Of a stretch of DNA of 64,000 bases, positions 8,394-17,359 are shown one piece after another (within the stretch, counting starts at the first letter, position 1; each line of letters begins with the position of its first letter). The notes beneath the pieces are model-generated. The model was not told where the DNA came from and ran no database searches. It saw nothing but the letters and a program-made list of their open reading frames with translations. This stretch comes from Deltaproteobacteria bacterium. Its GTDB lineage: Bacteria; Desulfobacterota; Dissulfuribacteria; Dissulfuribacterales; QOAL01. The stretch lies in NCBI GenBank assembly GCA_026986785.1, contig JALSNW010000015.1:62001-126000 (forward strand), written 5' to 3'. The translations under genes and the position numbers were made by a program.

Positions 8394-9938
8394 ATGAAAT
8401 TTTCTCTTAACAGTATACAGGGCAAGGTTGGTTCAGTGTTGGCAATACTCCTGTTGGTAAATATCATAACCATCGCTGCAACATTTATTACCCTGGCCAA
8501 GCAGGAAAAGGACAGCGTCTATGTGGATGTGGCAGGCAGGCAGAGGATGCTGTCCCAGAAGCTGACCAAGGAGACGTTGCTCTATGTTGAAACAAAGGAC
8601 AAGGCATGGCAGCACAAGCTGGCTGTGACAAAGGACCTTTTTGAAAGGAGCCTTTATGCCCTAAGGGATGGAAACCCCAAGATGGGACTTACACCCACCA
8701 AAGATCCGTTCATTCTCAAGGAACTCGACAAACTGGCTGCCCTTTGGGGTGAGTATAAAAGGCATCTGGATACGGTGTTGACAGAGGGTGTAGACACTGC
8801 CCATGTCAAGAATGCGGTGGAATATTTAAAAGCCAACAACATGGCCCTCTTGAGGCAGGCGAACGAGGTAACCCAGGCCTTCAAGAAGATGGCAATAAGC
8901 AGTATATCGAGCCTCAAGGTCTTACAGATAGTTATGCTCTGCCTGTCTTTTGTTGTCTTTGGTTTCTCTGCCTGGTTGATCCATGCCCAGGTCTTGAGGC
9001 CCTTGAACAAGCTTCTCCCTGTTATAGACGGGATCTCAAAGGGCAATCTCAAGGTCAGGGCCAATCTCAAGGTCAAGGGTGAGCTGAGGAATCTTGCAGA
9101 GGCCATAAATGCCATGGCCGAGAGGCTTCAGAACATGATCCAGGATATCAAGGATGACTCGACCCAGATCAAGAATTCCTGCCAGGAGCTGGATGGTGTC
9201 AGTTCCAAGGTGTTCGATGGTACCTCTCATATGCATAAGATAGTTGGTGAGGTGGCAGAGGTGGCAGAGAATGTGGATGACAGGATAATATCCGTGACCA
9301 GGGCATCTCAGGAGCTTACCGAGGCCACAACTGAGATCGCGCAGAGTGTGGCCCACACCGCAAGCATAACGAACGATGCCCAGGACAAGGCCTCCAACGC
9401 CAATACCGTCATCAAGAAGCTTGGCGAGAGCTCAGACAAGATAGGCAGTATCATCCAGGTGATCAATACTATTGCTGAACAGACCAATCTACTCGCCCTG
9501 AACGCCACCATAGAGGCAGCAAGGGCAGGGGAGGCAGGAAAGGGATTTGCCGTTGTGGCAAACGAAATAAAGGAACTCGCCAGGCAGACTGGAGAGGCCA
9601 CGGAAGAGATCACCAATATGATCCAGACAATCCAGTCTGAAACCGGAATAGCCGTGGAATCGGTTGAAGAAATCACGAACATCGTGGCCCAGATCAATGA
9701 CCTGGCAAACACCATTGCCTCTGCTGCAGAAGAGCAGACCGCTACTGTTTCAGAGATAAGTGTCAATATGGAAGATGCCTCCCAGGAGGTAAAGGGTGTG
9801 AAAAACAGGAGCATGGAGGCAGCCGAACTCTCCCGCTCCGTGTCGAATATCGCCCAGGATACGGCAGAATGCTCCAAAAGACTTGGTAACTTGGCAGATG
9901 ACCTGGAGGAGATGACCAGGCAGTTTTCCACATCCTGA
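8394..9938 (+). CDS. Methyl-accepting chemotaxis protein with PilJ/NarX-like sensor domain
   Basis: 514 residues. A first membrane helix (about 10-35) is followed by a periplasmic helical domain with the PilJ/NarX signature [12 protein letters not shown], a second membrane helix (about 185-205), a HAMP linker and a long signalling coiled coil. The hairpin tip reads [30 protein letters not shown], given in part: the residues [16 protein letters not shown] contact CheA/CheW. I start at the ATG at 8394 because GGGAGG lies 6 bp upstream; the longer frame from 8358 has no site. A sigma-28 promoter precedes it and a strong terminator follows, so it is a single-gene unit. Confidence 0.95.
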   Translation: MKFSLNSIQGKVGSVLAILLLVNIITIAATFITLAKQEKDSVYVDVAGRQRMLSQKLTKETLLYVETKDKAWQHKLAVTKDLFERSLYALRDGNPKMGLTPTKDPFILKELDKLAALWGEYKRHLDTVLTEGVDTAHVKNAVEYLKANNMALLRQANEVTQAFKKMAISSISSLKVLQIVMLCLSFVVFGFSAWLIHAQVLRPLNKLLPVIDGISKGNLKVRANLKVKGELRNLAEAINAMAERLQNMIQDIKDDSTQIKNSCQELDGVSSKVFDGTSHMHKIVGEVAEVAENVDDRIISVTRASQELTEATTEIAQSVAHTASITNDAQDKASNANTVIKKLGESSDKIGSIIQVINTIAEQTNLLALNATIEAARAGEAGKGFAVVANEIKELARQTGEATEEITNMIQTIQSETGIAVESVEEITNIVAQINDLANTIASAAEEQTATVSEISVNMEDASQEVKGVKNRSMEAAELSRSVSNIAQDTAECSKRLGNLADDLEEMTRQFSTS

Positions 9939-9970
9939 AACGACCGATATTGTCTTTCTATTGATATCAA

Positions 9971-10006
9971 GCCGGGATATTGCCAATGGCGGTATTTCGG
10001 CTTTTT
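9971..10006 (+). terminator. Rho-independent terminator of the chemoreceptor gene
   Basis: A 14-bp stem pairs 9971-9984 with 9988-10001, with four G-U pairs and a 3-nt AAT loop. Five T residues follow directly. It lies 33 bp after the chemoreceptor stop codon. Confidence 0.85.
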
Positions 10007-10103
10007 GTATTTTGGTCTCCCATGTTTCAATTGAAAGGTATGGTCTGGTATGGAATAATCCCATCAAATTCATCCAGCATATCCCTGCGAAAGGTTATAG
10101 AAA

Positions 10104-11624
10104 ATGGCGAGAGAACAGTGGAACAGCCAGCTTGGATTCGTACTGGCAGCAGTGGGTTCGGCCATTGGCCTTGGAAATATCTGGCGCTTTAGTTACATGG
10201 CCTATGAGTACGGTGGCGGGGCGTTCCTCATCCCTTACGTCCTGGCCCTGATAACAGCAGGGATTCCCCTGCTCCTCCTGGAGTTTGCCATTGGTCACGA
10301 AAGGAGTGGCTCTGCTCCCATGGCATTTGCAAAGATAGACAGGAGGTTCGAATGGGCTGGCTGGTGGGCTGTCACCTTTGTCATGTTTGGTATAGTGCTT
10401 TATTATTCCGTGATTATCGCATGGTGTCTCAATTACTGTATCTATTCATTGAATCTGGGTTGGGGTAGTGATCCCAATGCCTTTTTCTTCAAGGAATTTC
10501 TTGGGCTCAGTTCCCACCCTTTGGATCTTGGCACTATTGAGATGCCCATATTCCTGTCAACTGCTGTAATATGGTTCCTGAACTGGTTCATCGTCTTCAG
10601 GGGGATTGGAAGTGGGATAGAATTGGCAAACAAGATATTCATGCCCCTTCTGTTTTTTATTACTATGGGTTTGGTCGTTTGGGCAATGACCCTGGATGGG
10701 GCATCCCAAGGGATCATGGCCTATCTCAGGCCAGATTTCTCAAAGATCTCAAAGGTGGATGTGTGGATAGACGCCTATAGCCAGATATTTTTTACGCTGA
10801 GTCTTGGCTTCGGGATCATGGTGGCCTATGCGAGTTACCTTCCGGCAAAGTCGGATCTCAGCAGAAATGCCCTCCTGACAGGGATCATAGACAGTGCCTT
10901 TGCCATTGTTGCAGGGCTTGGGGTCTTTGCCGTCTTGGGATTCATGGCAAAGGCAAAGGGACTTGGCATATCTGAGGTTGTATCCCAGAGTATAGGTTTG
11001 GCATTCGTGGTCTATCCCAAGGCCTTGAGCATAATGCCAGGAGGCAGTGTGTTCGGCTTCATCTTCTTCTTGAGCCTGGTGGTTGCTGGCCTTTCCTCAT
11101 CCATATCCATCATAGAGGCCTTTACTGCTGCCATAATAGACAAATTTGCCCTGAATAGACGATTTGTAGTAACGATAATTTGTATTGCCGGTTTCATCGG
11201 CTCCATAGTCTTTACCACCAAGGCAGGGCTTCTGTGGCTTGATATAGTGGATCATGTCCTTACCCATTATGGGCTTGTCTCCGTTGGTCTCATAGAGTGT
11301 ATCCTCGGTGCCTGGATATTCGACATTGGAAGATTGAGAAGACATATCAACAAGGTCTCTTCCATAAAGATGCCCAGGCTATGGGAACAATTGATCCAGT
11401 TCTTCATACCATTGATCCTGGGATTGATGCTTGCTGGGGATATTGTTGCAGAACTCAAGAGTCCGTATGGAGGCTATAGTTGGTTTGCCATATTCATGAT
11501 CGGTGTGAATTGGATTATATTTACCCTGATTGTTGCAGCCGTCTTCACCAGGCGTCCTTGGCACTATGAATACGCCTTGCATACCAGGGAAGAAGAAGAT
11601 GATGAAACACGTTCCTCTGGCTGA
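10104..11624 (+). CDS. Sodium-dependent symporter, NSS/SNF family
   Basis: 506 residues with about 11-12 membrane helices. The first helix carries the Na+/substrate motif AAVGSAIGLGNIWRFSY, as in LeuT and Tyt1. It probably imports an amino acid or similar small solute with Na+; the substrate cannot be told. The conserved loop ELANKIFMPLLF and the TM6-like DAYSQIFFTLSLGFGIMVAY are present. AAAGG lies about 9 bp before the ATG. Its 3' end overlaps rarA by 26 bp. Confidence 0.92.
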   Translation: MAREQWNSQLGFVLAAVGSAIGLGNIWRFSYMAYEYGGGAFLIPYVLALITAGIPLLLLEFAIGHERSGSAPMAFAKIDRRFEWAGWWAVTFVMFGIVLYYSVIIAWCLNYCIYSLNLGWGSDPNAFFFKEFLGLSSHPLDLGTIEMPIFLSTAVIWFLNWFIVFRGIGSGIELANKIFMPLLFFITMGLVVWAMTLDGASQGIMAYLRPDFSKISKVDVWIDAYSQIFFTLSLGFGIMVAYASYLPAKSDLSRNALLTGIIDSAFAIVAGLGVFAVLGFMAKAKGLGISEVVSQSIGLAFVVYPKALSIMPGGSVFGFIFFLSLVVAGLSSSISIIEAFTAAIIDKFALNRRFVVTIICIAGFIGSIVFTTKAGLLWLDIVDHVLTHYGLVSVGLIECILGAWIFDIGRLRRHINKVSSIKMPRLWEQLIQFFIPLILGLMLAGDIVAELKSPYGGYSWFAIFMIGVNWIIFTLIVAAVFTRRPWHYEYALHTREEEDDETRSSG

Positions 11625-12933
11625 GAGATTGAGGCCCAGATCCCTTGAAGAGTTTGTTGGTCAGGATCACCTCCTTGGAAAAAACAAGATCTTAAACAGT
11701 CTCCTTTCCAGGGGCCGCCTCCCCTCTATCATCCTTTGGGGGCCGCCAGGCTGTGGTAAGACAACACTTGCCCGCATATTGGCCAGGTTGGTGGACGCCA
11801 ATTTTGTCAGCTTTTCAGCCGTGCTTTCAGGTATAGGTGAGCTTCGTGCCATAGTTAAGGAGGCCAAGGAGGTCTCAAAGGAGGGTGGCCCAAGGACCGT
11901 GCTCTTTGTTGATGAGATCCATCGTTTCAACAAGGCCCAACAGGATGCCTTCTTGCCCCATGTGGAATCAGGGCTTTTAACCCTCATTGGCGCCACTACG
12001 GAAAACCCCTCCTTTGAGATTATTTCACCCCTTCTTTCCAGGTGTCAGATCCTTACCCTCAATCCCCTTGACAGACAAGCCCTTTCAACCCTGCTGGACA
12101 GGGCCCTGAACGACAGGCAAAGAGGTCTTGGCAACCTGGATATCACCATTGATCAGGATGCCAAGGAGGTCCTGGTGGCACGATCGGACGGAGATGCAAG
12201 GACCCTTTTGAATTATCTTGAATTGGCCTCTGAATTGGCCCTCTCTGGCAGGCCTGAAGGCAAGGGATCAATCATAACCCTTGAGCTTGTAGAAGAGGCG
12301 ATTCAACAAAAGGCCTTGCGTTATGACAAGGATGGTGAAGAACACTACAACCTGATTTCTGCATTTCACAAGAGCTTGAGGGGTAGTGATCCTGACGCAG
12401 CCCTCTATTGGTTGGCACGTATGTTGTCTTCTGGTGAAGATTCTCATTATATAGCCAGGAGGATGGTGCGTTTTGCAAGTGAGGATATTGGAAATGCCGA
12501 TCCCCAAGCCCTGACTGTCTCTCTAAACGCCCTAAACGCCTTTGACTTTCTTGGTAAACCCGAGGGAGAGCTCGCCCTGGCCCAGGCAGCATTATATCTT
12601 GCCACTGCCCCAAAGAGCAATGCCGTCTACAAGGCCTTGGGCCAGGTGCAGGCAGACGTGAACAAGTTTGGCAGCCTTCCGGTCCCGTTGCACATCAGAA
12701 ATGCACCTACGAGGCTCATGAAGGAATTGGGTTATGGCAAGGGTTACAAGTATGCCCACGACCATCCGGATGCCGTTGTGGAACAGGAATACCTACCTTC
12801 AGAGTTGAGAAACCGGATATATTACCATCCAACCACCAGGGGCTATGAGCGCACCATCAAGGATCGGCTGGACAAGTGGCGGAAGATCCTGGCTCGGAGA
12901 AGGGGCATGGGGAGAAAGACAAAGAAAGACTGA
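11599..12933 (+). CDS. rarA: Replication-associated recombination ATPase RarA (MgsA/WRNIP1 family)
   Basis: 444 residues. RarA is a tetrameric AAA+ protein acting at stalled forks and on single-strand binding protein. Visible parts are LAERLRPRSLEEFVGQDHLL, Walker A WGPPGCGKTTLARI, Walker B VLFVDEIHRFNKAQQDAFLPHVE, sensor-1 IGATTENPSFE and the C-terminal tetramerisation region (MVRFASEDIGNADPQAL). I place the start at the ATG at 11599 (GGGAAG just upstream), inside the end of the symporter gene; the ATGs at 11566 and 11602 are alternatives. It converges on ddl. Confidence 0.95.
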   Translation: MMKHVPLAERLRPRSLEEFVGQDHLLGKNKILNSLLSRGRLPSIILWGPPGCGKTTLARILARLVDANFVSFSAVLSGIGELRAIVKEAKEVSKEGGPRTVLFVDEIHRFNKAQQDAFLPHVESGLLTLIGATTENPSFEIISPLLSRCQILTLNPLDRQALSTLLDRALNDRQRGLGNLDITIDQDAKEVLVARSDGDARTLLNYLELASELALSGRPEGKGSIITLELVEEAIQQKALRYDKDGEEHYNLISAFHKSLRGSDPDAALYWLARMLSSGEDSHYIARRMVRFASEDIGNADPQALTVSLNALNAFDFLGKPEGELALAQAALYLATAPKSNAVYKALGQVQADVNKFGSLPVPLHIRNAPTRLMKELGYGKGYKYAHDHPDAVVEQEYLPSELRNRIYYHPTTRGYERTIKDRLDKWRKILARRRGMGRKTKKD

Positions 12934-12969
12934 TTGAAAAAACAGTATGATCCAGACTCAAGGTTGGCC

Positions 12970-13917
12970 TTAGTCTCGATTCTGTTTCTTACTCTCTATG
13001 GCCATCTCTATGAGCCTGTCAAGCAGCTTGCTGAAATCGAGCCCTGCAGCAGCAGCGGCCTGGGGAAATAGGCTCGTAGGGGTCATCCCAGGGATGGTGT
13101 TTGTCTCGATGACGAAGATTTCTCCTGCCTCGTCGACGATCATGTCTGTTCTGCTGTAGCCTGAAAGTTTCAGGGCCTTATGGGCTGTGAGTGCCAGTTC
13201 TTGGGCCCTTTTGGTTATTGTATCCGGTAAATCCGCAGGGCATATCTCCCTTGTGGCCCCAGGCTTGTATTTGGCCTCAAAATCAAAGAATTCATATTTG
13301 GCACGATCCGGTATGATCTCTACAATGGGCAGGGCCTCGAGTTTGTCGAGCCCGATGACGCCCCCTGTGATCTCCCTGCCTGTTATGAATTGTTCCACTA
13401 TTATCTCGTCATCCCATTTGAGGGCCTGTTCCACCCCAGGCAGGATTTCTTCCTCATGTCTTATTATCTTTATCCCCACACTGGATCCTTGGTTGCAGGG
13501 TTTCACCATGACAGGAAGCCCCAGTCTTTTCTTTATCGCTTCTTCATCCGCCAGGGAGGCCCCAGTGAGATGGAGCCAGTCAGGGGTGTTTATGCCAGCG
13601 TCCTTGTACACCACTTTGGAAAGGTGTTTGTCCATGGCCAGGGCACTTCCAAGGACCCCGGAACCCTGGTAGGGGATATCCAGTAGATCCAAAAGCCCTT
13701 GGACCGTACCGTCCTCACCGTATCTTCCGTGAAGTAGGACAAAGACGCAATCAAGCCCTGGGGAGTCCTTTACGAGCTTGTCGATATCCTTTGCGGCATC
13801 ATAGCGTTTGATCTGATATCTATTCTTGTCCAGGGCCATTTCAACTCCTCGTGCCCCGGCAATCGAGACCTCCCGTTCCGCTGACCTGCCTCCGAAAAGC
13901 AATCCAAGCCTAATCAT
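12970..13917 (-). CDS. ddl: D-alanine-D-alanine ligase
   Basis: 315 residues, an ATP-grasp enzyme joining two D-Ala for peptidoglycan. Landmarks are LGLLFGGRSAEREVS, VFVLLHGRYGEDGTVQGLLD, VKPCNQGSSVGI, EQFITGREITGGVIG and the metal-binding end IETNTIPGMTPTS. GGAGGG lies 7-8 bp ahead of the ATG. It is not next to murein-cluster genes. The Ddl ligand-selecting region cannot separate D-Ala from D-Lac use by eye, though D-Ala is expected. Confidence 0.96.
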   Translation of the reverse strand: MIRLGLLFGGRSAEREVSIAGARGVEMALDKNRYQIKRYDAAKDIDKLVKDSPGLDCVFVLLHGRYGEDGTVQGLLDLLDIPYQGSGVLGSALAMDKHLSKVVYKDAGINTPDWLHLTGASLADEEAIKKRLGLPVMVKPCNQGSSVGIKIIRHEEEILPGVEQALKWDDEIIVEQFITGREITGGVIGLDKLEALPIVEIIPDRAKYEFFDFEAKYKPGATREICPADLPDTITKRAQELALTAHKALKLSGYSRTDMIVDEAGEIFVIETNTIPGMTPTSLFPQAAAAAGLDFSKLLDRLIEMAIESKKQNRD

Positions 13918-14033
13918 TACTATATCCCTCCTAAAAAAGGGTTTGACAGCCGCTACCCAAAGGGTAAATACCTATCCCAAAAGATCATGGCTGGGGTCGG
14001 TTCCATTGCCAGCATATCTTAGCCTTTTGTATC

Positions 14034-14489
14034 ATGGTACAAGGGAATAAAAAAGCCTTGATAGAAAATGAATATCCAACCATGCCCAGACCTGCCGTAG
14101 GAGTGGTTGTGGTAGATGGAGACAAAAGGATATTGATGGTCAGAAGGGGCAAGCCCCCTGCCCAAGGGCTCTGGTCCGTGCCTGGAGGAAGTATCGAGCT
14201 CGGCGAGACCATTTTTCAGTGTGCAAAAAGGGAGGTCCTCGAGGAGACAGGCATAACCTGTATCCCCGCCAGGATATGCAATGCCATCGATGCCATCTAC
14301 AGGGACAAGGGAGGGACTGTAAGGTTCCATTACGTGATTGTCTATGTCGTTGCTCACTATGAAAAGGGAGAACCTTGTGCCAGGGATGACGCCCTTGAGG
14401 CTGGTTGGTTCAGCCTCGATCAGATAGAGCTCCTCGCTACCCCGGGCAGGACTGTCATGTTGCTACGCCAGATCGAAGAGCTGGATTAG
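14034..14489 (+). CDS. Nudix hydrolase
   Basis: 151 residues. The Nudix box is complete: GSIELGETIFQCAKREVLEE followed by TGI, matching GX5EX7REUXEEXGU. It hydrolyses a nucleoside diphosphate linked to another group; the substrate is unknown. The N-terminal strand PAVGVVVVDGDKRILMVRRGKPPAQGLWSVPGG (positions about 19-51) resembles ADP-ribose or NADH-type members. It stands alone between ddl (-) and a PAS/kinase gene (-). Confidence 0.9.
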   Translation: MVQGNKKALIENEYPTMPRPAVGVVVVDGDKRILMVRRGKPPAQGLWSVPGGSIELGETIFQCAKREVLEETGITCIPARICNAIDAIYRDKGGTVRFHYVIVYVVAHYEKGEPCARDDALEAGWFSLDQIELLATPGRTVMLLRQIEELD

Positions 14490-14539
14490 TTGGGTCTTCT
14501 GTGGATGCCTTTTTATTGCTTTGGACAACCCTTAGCATA

Positions 14540-15526
14540 TTATTCGGAAAGGGGCCTTTTGTTGCGGTTTGAGCTGGAGGCCGCTTTGTCTATGTCGATT
14601 ATCCTTGTTTCCCCAACATATTTTTTCACTTTGTAACTGCTTATGGCAGAGATCTTTTGGGCAATATCTGCCATCCTCTCTACCTCTTTGTATATCTTTT
14701 CCGCATTGATATAGTTGGGATCGTCCTTTTTCAGCTTCTTCAACATCATCCAGGCGATCCCCGAGACCACCTGGAGGGGCTGGTTGAGTTCGTGGGCTGT
14801 GGCCCCTGCCATTTCCAACACGCCCGCAAGCCTTTCTTTCTCGAGTCTTTCCTCCTGTGCCTTCACCTTGTGGGTCACATCGAGTACAATGGCAATGGCC
14901 TCAGGCTCAGAGCTGGGGACCTTGAGACTGCTGATATGCCAAGATATATAGGCATTGTCGGAGAGGTCGCTGTTGATCCTGACAATGATCTCGGCATTTT
15001 TCTTCCCTGCCTGGAGGTCTGCCATACACTGGAGAAATGCCTTTTTGTCCTTAGCAGAGATGAGGGAGGTCAATCTTTGCCCAGTTATTTCAGAACGCGC
15101 CTTGCCAAAGAGGCGAAGGGCTGCCCGGTTGACATCTTTTACTCTGAAGTCTATGAGGTCAAAGCGTACGATGCCTATCGATGGCGGGCCTTCTGTGAAA
15201 AACCTGTAACGTTCATGGCTTTTTCTGATTATGGCAGCAGCCCTTATTATTTTCATCTGCCTATTGATAAAATACCAGAGGCAGAATACCAGGGAAAAGG
15301 CGAGTAGTACTATCAGCCCGGATGACATGATCATGAAGTCTTGTATCTGGTGAAGAAGTGGGAGGATTTCTGGCAGAGACAGTGTATTGGCAGAGAGATG
15401 CCCCATTTCAGAGGCAATACCAAAGGTCTTTATGAGCACTATCACCACACCAATGATACACAGGAAGACAGATGTGACAAGAACGGTTTCTTTGAGGTAG
15501 GGCTTGAGCTTATTCAGTGATATCAT
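14540..15526 (-). CDS. Membrane PAS protein with histidine-kinase DHp domain but no ATPase domain
   Basis: 328 residues. Two membrane helices (about 15-35 and 68-88) flank a short external loop, followed by a PAS domain (about 105-225) and a dimerisation/phosphotransfer helix pair. The H-box reads GATAHELNQPLQVVSGIAWMM, with the phospho-accepting His intact. After the second helix the protein ends in TRIIDIDKAASSSNRNKRP, with no N, G1 or G2 box. No frameshift remnant of an ATPase domain is visible downstream before the Nudix gene, so the short form seems genuine. It may receive phosphate from another kinase (inference). Confidence 0.85.
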   Translation of the reverse strand: MISLNKLKPYLKETVLVTSVFLCIIGVVIVLIKTFGIASEMGHLSANTLSLPEILPLLHQIQDFMIMSSGLIVLLAFSLVFCLWYFINRQMKIIRAAAIIRKSHERYRFFTEGPPSIGIVRFDLIDFRVKDVNRAALRLFGKARSEITGQRLTSLISAKDKKAFLQCMADLQAGKKNAEIIVRINSDLSDNAYISWHISSLKVPSSEPEAIAIVLDVTHKVKAQEERLEKERLAGVLEMAGATAHELNQPLQVVSGIAWMMLKKLKKDDPNYINAEKIYKEVERMADIAQKISAISSYKVKKYVGETRIIDIDKAASSSNRNKRPLSE

Positions 15527-15719
15527 GGAATATTTCGACAGATTTTCATGATTGTCTTATGATAGAGCAAGGCCAGAGATTTTTCCACCTAAAAAAAAGC
15601 TTTTTTAGATTGGGATCGAAGGCGCTTGGATACAGAAAACAGGGCATTGGGAAGGTGTCAGTGGTGGCCAACTTGTTGACCTGTTAATTTTGCTGAATTA
15701 TCGTGTGCTAAAAATAAAT
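15527..15719. other. Gene-free spacer
   Basis: The divergent gap between the PAS protein (-) and the radical SAM gene (+) is 400 bp in all. This part holds an A8/T6 palindrome around a HindIII-like AAGCTT (about 15591-15608) and nothing I can assign. The rest of the gap holds a hairpin and a copy of the dispersed repeat, listed separately. Confidence 0.5.
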
Positions 15720-15742
15720 GGCCCTGCTGTTAGGGCAGGGCC
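15720..15742. terminator. GC-rich hairpin, possible terminator
   Basis: A perfect 8-bp stem (GGCCCTGC with GCAGGGCC) and a 7-nt loop. On the minus strand it is followed by ATTTATTTTT, on the plus strand by TTTG. No gene ends nearby, so it may belong to the adjoining repeat or stop read-through. Confidence 0.4.
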
Positions 15743-15748
15743 TTTGTC

Positions 15749-15902
15749 AATCCAGGTCAAGTACTTCAAATGCCTGAAGACTGATCAAGAATTGGATTTC
15801 ATCTCTTGGGTGAAAATACAATTGGGTCAGATGCATGCCAACCATGCAATCATTACAAAGGGTTTGTCTTCCTCAGGCGTTTGAGGTGCATAATCTGGGA
15901 TC
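15749..15902 (+). repeat. Dispersed TIR repeat, copy A (long form)
   Basis: About 154 bp. The left arm (AGTACTTCAAATGCCTGAAG at its core) and the reverse complement of the right arm (about 32 bp each) agree at roughly three quarters of positions. The inside contains GTGAAAATACAATTGGG and CCATGCAATCATTACAAAG, shared with copies B, D and G. It ends 24 bp before the radical SAM start codon. Confidence 0.8.
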
Positions 15903-15926
15903 AAGAAATAAAGGTTAGAGGAAATC

Positions 15927-16880
15927 ATGAAATATATTTTTGGTCCAGTTCCATCCAGGAGGCTTGGGCTTTCACTGGGGGTGGATCTTCTTCCACCCAA
16001 GACCTGTAATATGGATTGTATCTACTGTGAGCTTGGCAGGGGCTGTGGCACCATTTGTAGACAAGGTGAGTACACCCCGGTCGATGAGATCAAAGAGGAG
16101 ATCAGACAGGTCTGTCTGGAAGATCCCAGGGGCTTTGATTGCCTTACCTTTACGGCATCTGGCGAACCGACACTCCATAGCAGATTGGGGGAGCTCATAG
16201 AGTTTTCCAGGCATATCTGTGGTAAGCCTGTAGTGGTGCTCACCAATGCAGGGCTTTCGATAGTGAAAGAGGTAAGGCATAGCTTGGCTTCTGCGGATTT
16301 TGTGCTTCCCTCTCTGGATGCTGCCACACAGCAAGTCTTCAGAAGGATCAACCGCCCAGATCCTTGTCTCAGCATAGAAGAGATAATAGAGGGGCTACAG
16401 AGGCTGAAACAGGAAATGAGGGGGCAGATGTGGCTGGAAATCCTCTTTGTCAAAGGGATCAACGATTCAGAGGCCGAAGTGATGGCCCTCAAAAGGGCCA
16501 TTTCACGGATCCAGCCTGATCGGGTGCAGTTGAACACGGTGGTGAGACCGCCAGCTGAAGAATTTGCCAAACCTGTTCCCAGGAGTCGCCTTGAACAGAT
16601 ACAGGGAGAGCTCGGTGCAGGGGCAGAGATAATAGTGGACTTCTCGCGGAAGTTGAAAGAGGGTTCCCCCCTTATCCTGGAATCGGAAATCCTCGATCTG
16701 TTGAAGCGAAGGCCCTTGAGTTGTAAGGATATAAAGGAGCTATTCGGCGAAGTTGAAAAGGTCGATGAAATCCTCTCCAGACTGCTGGAAAATGGCATCA
16801 TAGACAGGAAAGAGGTGGACAGTGATGCCTTTTACTGTACGACGTCGCAGGATGGATCAGTAGGGGAGGGGGTATCTTGA
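15927..16880 (+). CDS. Radical SAM protein of the COG0731 type
   Basis: 317 residues. The N terminus FGPVPSRRLGLSLGVDLLP precedes the [4Fe-4S] motif CNMDCIYC (CX3CX2C), then TFTASGEPTLH (GxGEP-like SAM region) and TNAGL. A C-terminal winged-helix-like segment (LLKRRPLSCKDIKELFGEV) is present. Members are named from TYW1/wyosine-like proteins, but bacterial ones have no settled substrate. It heads a tightly packed plus-strand group with thioesterase, rng, hisC, DUF134 and macrodomain genes. GAGG lies 6 bp ahead of the ATG. Confidence 0.9.
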   Translation: MKYIFGPVPSRRLGLSLGVDLLPPKTCNMDCIYCELGRGCGTICRQGEYTPVDEIKEEIRQVCLEDPRGFDCLTFTASGEPTLHSRLGELIEFSRHICGKPVVVLTNAGLSIVKEVRHSLASADFVLPSLDAATQQVFRRINRPDPCLSIEEIIEGLQRLKQEMRGQMWLEILFVKGINDSEAEVMALKRAISRIQPDRVQLNTVVRPPAEEFAKPVPRSRLEQIQGELGAGAEIIVDFSRKLKEGSPLILESEILDLLKRRPLSCKDIKELFGEVEKVDEILSRLLENGIIDRKEVDSDAFYCTTSQDGSVGEGVS

Positions 16881-17359
16881 AGGCAGTACCTGAAGGTAAA
16901 CCAGTATCCGCCTCAAGGATAGAACTCACCCAGGTCATGCTCCCAGAGGATACCAATGTGGCAGGAAACGTCCATGGTGGAACACTCATGAAGCTTGCTG
17001 ACAATGCTGCCTTCGTAGTTGCCAGCAGGCATAGCCGTTCCAACGTTGTCACTGCCTCGGTAGATCGCCTGGATTTTCTCTCCCCCGTCTATATAGGGGA
17101 TCTCGTATTGCTGAAGGCACGGCTCAACTGGGTTGGGAAGGCATCCATGGAGATAGGCATAGAGATACATGCAGAAGACCTTTTTTCTGGCCAGGAACGT
17201 CATGTGGCCAATGCCCTTTTGACCTTCGTCGCCCTTGATCACAATGGCAGGCCGAAAAAGGTGCCCGATCTCATACTGGAGACCGAGGAAGACAGGATCT
17301 TGTTTGAACAGGCGGCACGAAGGGCAGAAGAGAGAAGGCGGCTTAGAAAAAGGCAATAG
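16877..17359 (+). CDS. Hotdog-fold acyl-CoA thioesterase (YciA/ACOT type)
   Basis: 160 residues. Landmarks are the hotdog helix block NVAGNVHGGTLMKLADNAA, with Asp at the catalytic place, and TASVDRLDFLSPVYIGDLV. It hydrolyses acyl-CoA thioesters in the cytoplasm, the substrate range being unknown. The start is a TTG at 16877 that overlaps the upstream stop (TTGA) and has a GGGGAGGGGG tract 5-10 bp upstream; no better ATG exists before the conserved block. The C-terminal tail is basic (RRAEERRRLRKRQ), and the next gene begins at the very next base. Confidence 0.9.
   Translation: MKAVPEGKPVSASRIELTQVMLPEDTNVAGNVHGGTLMKLADNAAFVVASRHSRSNVVTASVDRLDFLSPVYIGDLVLLKARLNWVGKASMEIGIEIHAEDLFSGQERHVANALLTFVALDHNGRPKKVPDLILETEEDRILFEQAARRAEERRRLRKRQ

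Noticed and set aside
9308-10030. 240-codon minus-strand open frame opposite the chemoreceptor
   Set aside because: Low-complexity Ala/Ser sequence mirroring the coiled coil; it also runs through the terminator.
12412-12430. Sigma-54-like TTGGCAC-N5-TTG
   Set aside because: Inside the rarA coding region with no gene start downstream; a similar match lies in the sulfite reductase gene.
16022-16801. 259-codon minus-strand open frame inside the radical SAM gene
   Set aside because: Ser/Leu-rich antisense shadow of a well-recognised gene; no domain and no ribosome binding site.
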